Below are positions 45,061-56,797 of a DNA stretch of 64,000 bases, one piece after another (the stretch's first letter is position 1; the number at the start of each line of letters is the position of its first letter). The position numbers and the translations under genes are program-made. The notes beneath the pieces were generated by a model that had not been told where the DNA came from, ran no database searches, and saw nothing but the letters and a program-made list of their open reading frames with translations. Source of the DNA: Isoetes taiwanensis (lineage: Eukaryota > Streptophyta > Lycopodiopsida > Isoetales > Isoetaceae); the NCBI GenBank assembly GCA_021234155.1, contig JAJEKV010000056.1:6262932-6326931 (forward strand). Reading direction: 5' to 3'.

Positions 45061-45908
45061 GATTTATTCCATGAGAGGCACCTCGGACAAATGTTAGTAG
45101 TTGAGAAGTTGCAGTTAAAGCGCTTGCAGTTGGTGGCTAAACTTTTATGCCACAATTGCCAAATGAAGGCTTTGATTTTTGGATTAATTGGAGACTTTCA
45201 GAGGTGTTTGAGATTGGATCTGCAACGTTCATAAGATAGCCCCCATTTAAGGTGGATACTCATTGTTTGATTTCTCAATAAGTATTTATAGGCATCCTTG
45301 ACTTTGAAGAGGAGTCTCCCTTTAAACTGCCAAGTGATGTCACTATTGTTCCAATCTGCTTGAGCAATATAGCTAAGAATAGCATTATACAGAGATCTGC
45401 TACTTTCATCTTCATATTTAATAATTGACAAATCAAAAGGAATAGGACCATTATCATCAAACAGATCTGAGATTTTAATCAAACCTTTATCTTGCCATAA
45501 TTTCGCTTGATCTGGAAAATTCCTGATAAGGCAATGTATGATGTTTTCTCCAAGGAGGTAAGGATTCCAAAAAATGTATTGAGAGGGAGAGATACCTTTC
45601 TTCCAAGAAAACATGCCCTTTACCTGCTGCCAAGCCTTTAACCATTTTCGGATTAAAGGAGGAGTATTGGTGGGGATCTTTAAATGAAAGAAGGCAGCAT
45701 CAGGGAGCACCATTTTGATATTCCAGCCATATGGTTTGTATTTAAGGATATAGTGCTTGATTAGGACAGCAACCGAATGCTGAATTTTATCTGTGATGGC
45801 TTTGAAGAAGTATTTGGCTGCCAGGGCTGTAGCATGCTTCTCAATGTTGATAATGCCCAAACCACCTTCAGACTTGGATTTGCAGCATTCTAGACTGGAG
45901 TCCAGCAT
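45061..45908 (-). pseudogene. LINE C ORF2, thumb-to-zf-RVT region
   Basis: Starts SKSEGGLGIINIEKHATALA and runs to HLKWGLSYERCRSN, then after a frame change PKIKAFIWQLWHKSLATNC and STTNICPRC, the first Cys pair of zf-RVT, where the hAT cuts in. It is separated from the RT frame by a stop or shift near 45900. Confidence 0.85.
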
Positions 45909-47500
45909 TTTCTATTGCTGCCACAGGAGATAAACCTTCCAAGAATTCCTTGAAGTTTTCTGTAGACCTTCTTAGGAGCAAGGATGAAGGAAGATTGGTA
46001 TACATGAGATGAGGCAATGACCGAATTTGCTAAGATAGCCCGGCCTGCTTTTGAAAGGAATCTTGAATTGAGGGTGTCCACTTTATGGTAAAATTTCTCA
46101 ATAATGTTGTTCCAAAGGTCTACAGCATTGGAACGGATGGCAAATGGAATGCCTAACAGCTTGGAATGAGCATTAGAGGGGCTGAAACTGCACTCGAGAA
46201 GGGAGGCAGCTTGAGTTCCCAGATCAGGGTCATGGGAAGTAATCTTGGATTTATTCGGGTTGATATTGCAGCCAGAGAGTTTGCCAAAGGCATGTAGAAT
46301 CCCCTTGGTCTGATTGATCGATTGGAGGTCCATAGATAAAAGGATAAAGGTGTCATCTGCAAAATGCCCATTAAGGAATTGATCAGCAATATCATTTGTA
46401 GGAAGATACAAACCTGTTATTATGCCCTCTTCTTTTGCTGCCTGTAAACTACTATGAAGAGCTTCCATCACAATGATAAAAAGAAATGGGGCTAAGGGAC
46501 AGCCCTGCTTGACTCCTCTTTTGATATTGAAGAAGGGACTGCATTCTCCATTTATGAGTACTGAAGAGGAGGAGTTATTGAGAATTGCTGTGAAAATACT
46601 GATTGAGCTGATATTGAATCCAAGTTTGCTGCAGCACAGCTTAAGAAAATCCCAGTTGACCATATCAAAAGCTTTGGTGATGTCGAGCTTAAGGAGTGCA
46701 ATCTCTTGCTTGGTATCTTTTGCCCACCTGAGGCCGAGGGTGGCAGTAACAACGTTATCAAGAATGTTCCTCCCTTTCAAATAGGCCGATTGGCTATGAC
46801 TTATAATATTGTTCAGAATCTTTTTCAGCCTTTGAGTAATAGCACCTGAAATAATCTTGTACATAACATTAGTAAGAGATATAGGTCTGTAATCCGAAAA
46901 GGATACAGGTTCGGGAATCTTAGGAATCAAAGTGATGAAGCTGGTGTTGATTCTGTTATCCATTTTCTTCCTTATGATAAACTCATTGGCAATATTTTGA
47001 ATGTAGGGTCCCATAAAATCCCACGTAGCTTTGAAGAACTCAGCTGGAAGACCATCTGGTCCTGGTGATTTGCCATTCTTCATGTCGTGGATCACTTTGC
47101 CAAGCTCCTCCAAAGAGAACAGACTTGTTAGAGCAATATTCTGATCATGAGTGACTTTTTCCTCCATTTTGATAAAGTTCTCACTATCTTCCTGATAGGA
47201 GACAGAGGTGGTGCCCATAATATTAGTAAAGTGATTTGTGGCAGCAACTTTAAGGTTGTCATCTCCAATAATCTTAGTGCCATTAACCATAATCTCATCA
47301 ATTTGATTTCTTCTAGTTCTGCCCTTGGCCTTAACAAAGAAATATTTTGAATGAGCTCTTTCATCCTCTTGAAGCTCGGTGATCTTTGATTTGAGTCTCC
47401 AACCTGCTGCAATACTTAATTCTTCAGCCTCGATTTCTTGACTAATTCTGTTGTATTCTTCCCCTGCAGTATTCGGGAGAGTATTTCTAAGATTGTTCAA
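45890..47500 (-). pseudogene. LINE C ORF2, reverse transcriptase
   Basis: One open frame of 536 codons with all RT blocks: KSPGPDGLPAEFFKATWD, VSFSDYRPISLTNVMYK, SQSAYLKGRNILDNVVTA, LLKLDITKAFDMVNWDFL, GVKQGCPLAPFLF, HFADDTFILL (FADD, with Phe in place of the usual Tyr, at 46352-46363), KLLGIPF and FLSKAGRAILANSVIASSH. It is preceded by a linker with HSKYFFVKAKGRTRRNQI. The frame ends near 45890. Without endonuclease the copy cannot move by itself. Confidence 0.9.
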
Positions 47501-47583
47501 GTGAGCTGTCTTGGCGAGGTGGATCTCCTTTCCCCAATTCTTGAGCTTATCCTTGATTAATTTGGCTCTCTCTAGCCCTATTC

Positions 47584-48703
47584 ATTTTGTCCCTATGATA
47601 ATACCATGGTTTCTTATATTTAATAATATAATTTTTAAAAGGTATGAGGATTCAATTGGTGAATAAGTACCCCATAAATTCACAGTTGTTTGTGCTTAAA
47701 CATTGCCCTCAAATTATGCAAGCTCATCTAACCAACCAGTTTTACCCTATAGAGAACTATACGCATAATCTTTATTCCAAAAAAGATGTTGTCTCTTTTA
47801 ATTTTTAAGCTTCCAGTCCTGTGGACCAATAATGGTCTGCAGTGGAATTGCACATAACAGTCTAACTTGACTTTTTATGGTCATAAACTTTCATGTTTTT
47901 CTTTGAACTTTTTTGCATTGATTTTATAACATGGGATATTTTGCGAGTGTGACTTTTCAAAGTCACATCTCGAGACATAAATCTAGAATAAACATAGAAG
48001 ACATATTTGAAGCTAATGCTGTAAAGATAAATCCAAATCTCAAGGTTATGCTCAACAAATATTTTCATTTACCTAAGTAAATCAGAAGTTATTCATATCC
48101 CAAAATTCAACTTGAGATTGATTAACATAAGGAAGTTATTTATTTTAAATGGACTATGAACCAGTAATGGGCTCAGGTACAAAAACGTTTCTTGATTTCT
48201 TGTGACCATGTTTTTTGCGTTTTTAATGAGCTTGTTTTTGCATTAGTTTCACATCATTTTGAACTTTCATACTATGATTTTTTGGAGGACATCATAGAGT
48301 TGTGCCACCATTCCACTCTACATTGCCACTCTTCTTCAACAGAGTAGATTTTGACCACAACTTGCGGAAACCTAAGGCATCAAGGCAGCTTGAGCTTGGC
48401 AGCTTTCTTTGTAGAGGCAACATCTCCCATTCGTAGACCAGATCCCTATACGTTCGAAGAAAGGATGAAGAACATAAAGAGAATTTGTGTCCTCTTACCT
48501 CCTATACTATTGTTTAGGTAGCACATGCTTAGTACAGAGCAAGATAGGTAGAAACGACCTAACGTAAGACCTCACAGAGGAGCGTAGCTGGGAAAGGCTG
48601 CCTCAGAAACTTGGATGGGGTCTGCCTTCTGGAGTATGACCTCTCCCTTCCTGTGAGGCTGCAGTGCAAAGTCCTATTGACCCCGTTCGACATGGAGAAG
48701 GTG
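47584..48703. other. Non-coding, no gene seen
   Basis: AT-rich to about 48300, then more balanced sequence leading into the satellite. Nothing recognised. Confidence 0.4.
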
Positions 48704-51700
48704 GAGCCTAGGTGGCATGTTGGAGCCTAGGTGGCATGATGCAGCCCATGTTTTTGAGCTACCTTGACATGTTTGGGCCTAGGTGGCATGTTGAAGCCGA
48801 TGCATGTTTGAGCCACCTTGGCATGTTGGAGCCTGGGTGGCATGTTGGAGCCCACGTGTTTGAGCCACCTTGGCATGTTGGAGCCTAAATGGCATGTTGG
48901 AGCCCGCGTGGCATGTTTGAGCCACCTTGGCATCTTTAGGCCACCTTGGTATGTTTGATCCTAGGTGGCATGTTGGAGCCTTGGTGGCATCTTGGAACGC
49001 ACGTGGCATGTTTCAGCCTAGGTGGAATGTTGGAGCCGAGGTGGCATGTTTGAGCCACCTTGGCATGTTTGATCCTAGGTGGCATCTTGGAGCCTAGATG
49101 GCATGCTTGAGCCACCTTGGCATCTGGAGCCTAGATGGCATGTTGGAGCCCACGTATTTGAGCCACCTTGGCATGTTTGGGCCCGCGTGGCATGTTTGAG
49201 CCACCTTGGCATGTTTGGGTCACCTTGTCATGCTTGATGCTAGGTGTCATGTTGGAGCCTAGGTGGCATCTTGGAGCGCACATGGCATGTTTAAGCCATC
49301 TTGGCATGTTTGAGCCTAGGTGGCATGTGGGAGCAGAGGTGGCATGTTTGAGCCACCTTGGCATGGTGGAGCCTAGGTGGCATGCTTGAGCCACCTTGGC
49401 ATGCTGGAGCCTAGGTGCATTTTGAAGCCCACGTGTTTGAGCCACCTTGGCATGTTGGAGCCTAGATGGCATGTTGGGGCCCGCATGGCATGTTTGAGCC
49501 ACCTTGGCATGTTTGATCCTATGTGGCATGTTGGAGCATAGGTGGCATGTTGGAGCCTAAGTGGCATCTTGGAGCGCGAGTGGCATGTTTGAGCCAACTT
49601 GCCATGTTTGAGCCTAGGCAGCATGTGGGAGCCGAGATGGCATGTTCGAGCCACCTTGGCATGTTTGATCCTAGGTGGCATGTTGGAGCTTAGGTGGCAT
49701 CTTGGAGCGCGCGTGGCATATTTGAGCCACCTTGCCATGTTTGATCCTAGGTGGCGTGTTGGAGCCTGCATGGCATGTTTGAGCCACCTTGGCATGTTGG
49801 AGCCTAGGTGATGTTGGAGCCACCTTGGCGTGATGTAGCCTAGGTGGCATGTTGGAGCCCACGTGGCATGTTTGAGTCACCTTGGCATGTTTGGGCCACC
49901 TTGACATGTTTGATCCTAGGTGGCATGTTGGAGCCTAGGTGGCATGTTGGAGCCTAGGTGGCATCTTGGAGCGTGCGTGGCATGTTTGAGCCACCTTGGC
50001 ATGTTTGAGCCTAGGTGGCATGTTTGAGCCACCTTGGCATGTTTGATCCTAGGTAGCATGTTGGAGCCTAGGTGGCATGTTTGAGACGCCTTGGCATGCT
50101 GGAACCTAGATGGCATGTTGGAGCCCACGTGTTTGAGCCACCTTGGCATGTTGGAGCCTAGGTGGCATGTTGGAGCCCGCGTGGCATGTTTGAGCCACCT
50201 TGGCATGTTTGGGTCACCTTGTCATGTTTGATCCTAGGTGGCATGTTGGAGCCTACGTGGCATGTTGGAGCCTAGGTGGCATCTTGGAGCGCACGTGGCA
50301 TGTTTGAGCCATCTTGGTATGTTTGAGCCTAGGTAGCGTGTGGGAGCCGAGGTGGCATGTTTGAGCCACCTTGGCATGGTGGAGCCTAAGGGACATGTTT
50401 GAGCCACCTTGGCATGCTAGAGCCTAGGTGGCATTTTGGAGGCCACGTGTTTGAGCCATCTTGGCATGTTGGAGCCTATGTGGCATCTTGGGCCTGCGTG
50501 GCATGTTTTAGCCATCTTGGCATGTTTGAGCCCGCGTGGCATGTTTGAGCCACCTTGCCATGTTTGAGCCTGGGTGGCATGTTGAAGCCGAGGTGGCATG
50601 TTCGAGCGACCTTGGTATGCTTGATCCTAGATGGAATGTTGGAGCTTAGGTGGCATGTTTGAGCCACCTTGGCATGCTGGAGCCTAGATGGCATGTTGGA
50701 GCCCACGTGTTTGAGCCACATTGGCATGTTGGAGCCCACATGGCATGTTTGAGCCACCTTCACATCATTGGGCCACCTTGTCATGTTTGATCCTAGGTGG
50801 CATGTTGGAGCCATCTTGGCATGTTTGAGCCCACTTGGCATATTTGAGCCACCTTGGCATGTTGGAGCCCGCGTGGCATGTTTGAGCCACCTTGGGATGT
50901 TTGATCCTACGTGGCATGTTGGAGCCCAGGTGGCATCTTGGAGCGCGCGTGGCATGTTTGAGCCACCTTGCCATGTTTGAGCCTAGGTGGCATGTTCGAA
51001 CCGTGGTGGCATGTTCGAGCCACCTTGGCATGTTTGATCCTAGGTGGCATGTTGGAGCCTGGGTGGCATGTTTGAGCCACCTTGGCATGTTGGAGCCTAG
51101 GTGGCATGTTGGAGCCCACGTGGCATGTTTGAGCCACCTTGGCATGTTTGGACCACCTTGTCATGTTTGATCCTAGGTGGCATATTGGAGCCTACGTGGC
51201 ATGTTGGAGCCTAGGTGGCATCTTGGAGCACGCATGGCATGTTTGAACCATCTTGGCATGTTTGATCCTAGGTGGCATGTTGGAGCTCGCATGGCATGTT
51301 TGAGCCACCTTGGCAGGTGGCATGTTGGAGCCACCTTGGCATGATGGAGCCTAGGTGGCATCTTGGAGCCCATGTGGCATGTTCGAGCCATCTTGGCATG
51401 TTGGAGTCTAGATGGCATGTTGGAGCTTGCGTGGCATGTTTGAGCCACCTTGGCATGTTTGAGCCTAGGTGGCATGTTGGAGCCTGCGTGGCATGTTTGA
51501 GCAACCTTGGCATGTTTGGGCCACCTTGGCATGTTTGAGGCAAGATGACATCTTGGAGTGCGCATGGTATATTTGAGCCACCTTGGCATGTTTGAACCTA
51601 GGTGGCATATTGGAGCCTAGGTGGCATGTTTGGGCCACCTTGGCATGTTTGAGCCTAGGTGGCATGTTGGAGCCTGCATGGCATGTTTGAGCCACTTTGG

Positions 51701-51896
51701 CATGTTTGATCCTAGGTGGCATGTTGGAGCCTAGGTGGCATGTTGGAGCCTAGGTGGCAACTTTGGACGCGCGTGGCATGTTTGAGCCACCTTGGCATGT
51801 TTGAGCCTAGGTGGCATGTTGGAGCCCGCGTGGCATGTTTGAGCCATCTTGGCATGTTGGAGCCTAGGTGGCATGTTCGGGCCACCTTGGCATGTT
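48704..51896. repeat. 3.2-kb satellite/minisatellite with a 19-bp unit
   Basis: About 168 units of 19 bp. Three main variants alternate: CCTAGGTGGCATGTTGGAG, CCNGCGTGGCATGTTTGAG and CCACCTTGGCATGTTTGAK. GGCATGTT is nearly invariant. Occasional units are shortened. Because 19 is not a multiple of three, every frame reads the same 57-bp (19-residue) protein repeat, giving many spurious open frames on both strands (for example MPRWLKHATRAPTCHLGSN on the minus strand). Confidence 0.97.
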
Positions 51897-52339
51897 GACT
51901 TTGGCTAACTTTGGTCTCAACAAATGGCAACGGTGTATGAAAGGAGAGAAAATGATGTGTAAAGAGATGACCTTTTTGGGTGAAATGGTAGTAAAGCCTT
52001 GGGAAATAGCAAATCATGCCTTAAGAACTAACATCATGGCTCATGCAAAGTACCATTGAAATTCGAGTGGTCTTCCAAACTTTAACTTTGGGGTCTTTAA
52101 TCTTTGACTTCAAGTGTTCAAGATGCTGTATGTATTATTGGTACTTGCAGCCGCAATCATGCATCATTGCTGCCAGAAAGCATGTCCTATCGGCCGCATA
52201 TATCGAATGATGCAGCCGCAACGGTCAATTCGGTCGCATCATTGATGGCCTAAAAATGCCATTTCTAATGAAATATTTTTCAATGGTTCAATTGATTCCA
52301 TGTGTTATTTTTTATGGTTCAAATTTTGTACCCCTAGGA

Positions 52340-52460
52340 TCCACCATGCCACCTAGTTGGCTTCAACATGCCACATGGTCTCTAACATGCCACGCGAGAT
52401 CCGACATGCCAAGGTGGCTCAAGCATGCCACGTGGGCTCCAACACGCCACCTAGGCCCTA
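52340..52460. repeat. Small inverted outlier of the 19-bp satellite
   Basis: Five to six units in the opposite orientation to the main array (ACATGCCACCTAG, ATGCCAAGGTGGCTCAAGC), 440 bp beyond its end. They are more diverged than most units in the array. Confidence 0.9.
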
Positions 52461-53500
52461 GTCTTAAATGTCCACACAAATATTCTGATGGCAGCACAAC
52501 TAGTCGAGATCTTCAGAAAGGAAAAAGCAGCAGGCATTAGACCCTGATATCGATGCCTTTATTAAGGTTGGCAATTATCCTTGTTATCTACTCTCACTCT
52601 CTCAGTAAGCGCTATTATTGATTTGTAGGCATCAACTGCGGAAGGCCAGAAAACCAATATTATGATAGATTACATCTTTAAGATCAAGATGAGAAACTCT
52701 TCCCAAATAATACGGTCGCAAGTTGAACATCACGCGGCCGCAATATATTGGGGACGCATCGAGTGGAGACCGAATGTATAAAGATTTATACGCATACACA
52801 CCCTTTGAGCATCGCAGATGCACCATGATTTTTTTTTTCTGGTTAAGGTTTAAAACTACCAAAAATATGTTATATACTCCCAAAATACTTGTTTTTTAGA
52901 TAAAATACGTACAAAAGCTTTGACAAGTACGTATATAACCTATCTCTAGAACCAAGAAGCAAGAGGGGGTTGGGAGAAGCAGATATTGATTGACAACCTA
53001 GGAAGAGGAGGAAATTCTTGCAAACCAAAAATCGAAGTGGAAGGTACATCGTCAAGAACTAAAATATTAAGCCGCGAGTTTGCTAGCACCAAACTGCAAT
53101 ATACCAAAATGATTTTGTACCTAGAATAATTAAAATATCACATTTGTCTGCGGATTCCTAATCACATAATTTCATAACGCAATGCAATCCAACTTATATA
53201 AGCACTCTGATTTGAACTTCCCACATTTTAGTTCTTTCTCATAGCTCATAACGTACACATATCATTTATAGCTCATTCAAAAAAATTAAAGGCAAATCAA
53301 GCACAAGACCCCATGAAAACTACATAAGTTCTTAGTGAACCACCACGTGATCACATCCAATACCACATCATGGCATCACACTTTTGTCTTATATAAATTA
53401 TGATAATCGTATTAATATTTGCTTTATATTTTAAAATTCATAAAAATATAAATATGTTATTACTCAAACTCTAGAGTAAATAACAATATTTATACAACCT
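52461..53500. other. Non-coding, no gene seen
   Basis: AT-rich sequence, including the 3' flank of the proline-rich protein gene on the minus strand. No feature supported. Confidence 0.4.
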
Positions 53501-55995
53501 CTAGTTACATTGTCCACATCGACTTCGAAGTTCTTGAACAACAAATTGCACGATCCTATTGGTATCGCGTTTGCAGTTGCAAGTCTTTCCAAAGTTTGGA
53601 TTTCTGGCATTGCTTCGGCTACACCATAATTGTGGATTTTGTTGGCATACCGCAATAAGAGCGGTTGCATCTGTAAGACAAGAAGATGAAGGGGGAGGTG
53701 GGGTTCCCCTTCGAGGAGGGGGTGGACGTGGAGAGGGAGGCGGCGGTGAGGGTGGGGATGGGGCGGCGGGGATGGCGGTGGAGGAGATGGGGAGGTGGTG
53801 AAGGTGGAGGAGGAGAAGGGGTGGAGGGATGGGGGTGGAGGAGATGGGGGAGGTGGTGAGGGTGGAGGGAGGAGAAGGGGGTGGAGGGATGGAGGTGGGG
53901 GTGGAGAGGGAGGTGGTGGTGATGGAGGAGGTGGAGGCGGTGGCGGCGGCGGAAGATGGAGGCGGTGGGGATGGTGGAGGTGGTGGGGATGGAGATGGCG
54001 GTGGAGGAGATGGAGGTGGCGGGGAGGGTGGGGGTGGGTGGAGATGGTGGTGGAGGTGATGGAGGAGGTGGAGAGGGTGGTGGGGGGGAAGGTGGAGGCG
54101 GTGGGGATGGTGGCGGAGAGGGTGGTGGTGGTGGCCGGTGGAGGTGGAGGAGATGGAGGTGGGGGAGGTGATGGAGGAGGTGGTGAGGGTGGGGGTGGAG
54201 ATGGAGGCGGTGGTGGAGGAGAGGGTGGTGGTGGGGAGGGGGTGGAGGTGGAGGAGATGGAGGTGGGGGAGGTGGTGGAGATGGAGGAGGTGGAGATGGT
54301 GGTGGAGGCGAAGGTGGCGGAGAGGGTGGTGGTGGTGAGGGGTGGAGGTGGTGGAGATGGAGGCGGTGGAGGTGGTGAGGGTGGGGGTGGAGATGGAGGC
54401 GGTGGAGGTGGTGAGGGTGGGGGTGGAGATGGAGGCGGTGGTGGCGGAGAGGGTGGTGGTGGTGATGGTGGGGGGGTGGAGGCGGAGGCGGTGGGGATGG
54501 TGGCGGTGGTGGAGGAGAGGGTGGTGGTGGGGAGGGTGGAGGTGGAGGAGATGGGGGTGGGGGGGAGGTGATGGAGGTGGTGGGGATGGTGGAGGTGGTG
54601 GAGGAGGAGGGGGGGGTGGTGAAGGTGGAGGTGGAGGAGATGGAGGTGGGGGGCGGTGATGGTGGGGGTGGAGATGGTGGAGGCGATGGTGGTGGGGAGA
54701 GGGGGTGGTGGTGGAGGGATGGAGGTGGAGGGAATGGGGGTGGTGGCGGCGATGGTGGAGGGGGGAGATGGTGGTGGTGGAGGGATGGAGGTGGGGGGAT
54801 GGCGGTGGTGGTGGCGGCAATGGTGGAGGGGGAGATGGTGGTGGTGGAGGGATGGAGGTGGGGGGATGGCGGTGGTGGTGGCGAGGGTGGAGGGGAGATG
54901 GTGGTGGTGGCGGTAGTGACGTTGATGGCGAGGGCGATGGGGATGAGAATGGGTCAGGGTGTGGCAAGGGCGATGGGGACGGGGATAGGTCAGGTGGGGG
55001 CGAGGGGAGATGGGTTTGATGTGGGTGATGGTGATGGAGATATGGGTGATAGAGGTGAGGGCGAGGGGAGGGATGGGGAGGGGAGGGCAAGGAGGAGATG
55101 GAGCTGATGACCCAGGTGATGGTGATGGTGAGGATGGAGATGTCGGTGATGAAGGTGGTGACGAGGGCGGGGCGATGGGGACGGGGATAGGTCAGGTGGG
55201 GGCGAGGGGAGATGGGTTTGATGTGGGTGATGGTGATGGAGATGTGGGTGATAGAGGTGAGGGGCGGGGGAGGGCAAGGAGGGAGATGGAGCTGACGATG
55301 TGGGTGATGGTGATGGTGAGGATGGAGATGTCGGTGATGAATGTGGTGACGAGGGCGGGGGGCGATGGGGGTGGGGATAGGTTAGGTGGGGGGCAAGGGG
55401 AGATGGGTTTGATGTGGGTGATGGTGATGTGGGTGATATAGGTGAGGGCGAGGCGAGGGCGAGGGGGATGGGGAGGGGAGGGCAAGGAGGGAGATGGAGC
55501 TGACGACGTGGGTGATGGTGATGGTGAGGATGGAGAGGTCGGTGATGAAGGTGGTGGTGGTGATACAGAAGGTGAAGGTGATGGCAATGGTGGAGGAGAG
55601 TGTGATGATGTGGGTGGCGATACAGAGGGTGAAGGTGAGGGTGATGACAAGGGTGGTGGTGGAGCAGATGGCGGCGGTGGAGGAGGTGACGTCACAAATA
55701 GGGGTGGTGGGGGTGGAGACGGGGGTGGACTCATTAGAGGTGGTGGTGATGCAGGGGGCAAATGTGGGGGAGGAGGTAGGTGCTTAGGAGATGGGGGTGG
55801 AGGTAAATGTCGAGGAGGTGGAGGTGAATGTCGAGGAGGAGGTGGGCGGCGTACATGTGGAGGTGGAGGGGAACGGTGTGAACACCAAGGAAGGTTAGGG
55901 AATGTAGAGCATGATGGGAAGTGAGGGCGCACAGAAGAATAAGTAGGATGAATTAGGAACAAGAAAAAAACTGGGATAAGGAAAGACCTCTCCAT
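53501..55995 (-). CDS. Secreted proline-rich (extensin-like) protein with terminal Cys motifs; frame interrupted
   Basis: From ATG 55995 a hydrophobic signal peptide (MERSFLIPVFFLFLI) leads into CSTFPNLPWCSH, then several hundred residues of PPPSP-, SPPPP- and HPH-rich repeats typical of cell-wall hydroxyproline-rich proteins. After the repeats (another frame, ending at 53501) comes a folded-looking tail with seven Cys, including CQQNPQLWC, TCNC and RCGQC. The opening frame ends near 55192 and the second runs 55090-53501, so at least one frameshift lies in the tandem copies between. It could be real (pseudogene) or an assembly error in the low-complexity stretch. I do not recognise the tail as a named domain. 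Confidence 0.6.
55060..55560. repeat. Tandem near-copies, 188 and 208 bp apart, inside the proline-rich gene
   Basis: AAGGAGGAGATGGAGCTGAC-like landmarks sit with GAGCTG at 55101, 55289 and 55497. GATGGAGATGTCGGTGATGA and AGATGGGTTTGATGTGGGTG repeat at the same spacing. Neither period is a multiple of three, so each copy is read in a different frame. Confidence 0.8.
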
Positions 55996-56030
55996 TGTTG
56001 AGGCTTATAGTGAATGCAGAGGGTTCCTTC

Positions 56031-56040
56031 ATTTATATAG
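56031..56040 (-). promoter_or_regulatory. TATA box of the proline-rich protein gene
   Basis: CTATATAAAT on the minus strand, 36-45 bp upstream of the ATG at 55995. With usual spacing, transcription would start only about 5-15 bases before the ATG, an unusually short leader. Confidence 0.55.
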
Positions 56041-56600
56041 AGGAGAAACCAACCAAGGTGTCAAACTTGGGTCCTAAAGTCTCAAGCTGTCGCTTTTTTA
56101 GGTCTCTCGTTGGAGCACCTTCACAATTCACCTTAATTCAACTTTTTTACGTTTGGAACCAGCCAAAAAGCCAAGCTTTCCACAACCTTTTAGTTGGACA
56201 TGTGCTATCTCTTGACATTTATATACGAATTGTATTCATTTTCAAAATTCAGGAATATAGGACCCAATTTGGTAGCTAAAGTGTACAATTCACTGCTTAA
56301 TTCCATTGGACCCATTTAAGCAAGACTTTTATTCCTATACAACAAGCCCGGTGACTTAGCAAGGTTTTTTTTTGCTTACATTAACTGGTTGGTTGAACAA
56401 ATTCAGCATGCAAATTGTAGCACATGTTGAGGTGCTCCTTCACCAACTTCCTTGATTCTTAGCATATGAGTTGATTTCTGCATTTCGTCCTTTTACTTAG
56501 GGAAACCCACAAATTAGCCTGCCTCTTCTAAAACTCTAGTTATCCATATTTCAATGATGAGGGGGAAAAAGTAGGATGTTAAATTAAAAAAGCAATAAAA
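56041..56600. other. Upstream flank of the proline-rich gene, no gene seen
   Basis: AT-rich with no supported coding frame. It ends at the target duplication of the MITE. Confidence 0.4.
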
Positions 56601-56797
56601 TAGAATTAAGGGAAAACTACCAAAATACCCCTATGAGTTTGTGTAATTACCAAAATGCCCTTATGAGTTTCAAAATTATCAAAATGCCCCCACACTCCTA
56701 CTATACACAAGGCATTTTGGTAATTTTGAAACTCATAAGGGTATTTTGGTAATTACACAAACCCTAAGGGTATTTTGGTAGTTTTCCCTAGAATTAA
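56601..56797. mobile_element. Mutator-like foldback MITE with 9-bp target duplication
   Basis: TAGAATTAA occurs at 56601-56609 and 56789-56797. The 179-bp element between starts GGGAAAACTACCAAAATACC and ends with its near-perfect inverted copy (GGTATTTTGGTAGTTTTCCC). The arms cover almost the whole element, repeating CAAAATRCCCTTATGAGTTT-type motifs. The 9-bp duplication and a terminal GGG fit Mutator-like elements. It is very well preserved, so probably a recent insertion. Confidence 0.92.

Larger units (their letters stand above)
40501..47583 (-). mobile_element. L1-like LINE C with 18-bp target duplication, split by a hAT element
   Basis: CTCTCTCTAGCCCTATTC occurs at 40501-40518 and 47566-47583. 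The LINE lies between on the minus strand with a short A tail (T run 40519-40526). It is 5'-truncated just upstream of the RT (KNWGKEIHLAKTAHLNN). A hAT element interrupts its zf-RVT domain between about 45060 and 41420. The perfect target duplication suggests modest age. Confidence 0.92.

Noticed and set aside
41400-45090. hAT terminal inverted repeats and 8-bp duplication
   Set aside because: Only a shared AGGCA was visible at the two LINE junctions. No inverted termini could be aligned by eye.
48704-51896. CRISPR-like array
   Set aside because: There is no alternation of conserved repeats with unique spacers. The units are contiguous variants of one 19-mer, and the DNA is plant.
48727-51898. 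Many open frames of 60-160 codons in the satellite
   Set aside because: They are a consequence of a stop-free 19-bp repeat and appear in several frames of both strands with the same repeat peptide.
53795-55107. Long glycine-rich open frames on the plus strand
   Set aside because: They are the complement of the proline-rich gene. GGT/GGA repeats have no stops on either strand, and only the minus strand has a signal peptide and Cys-bearing ends.
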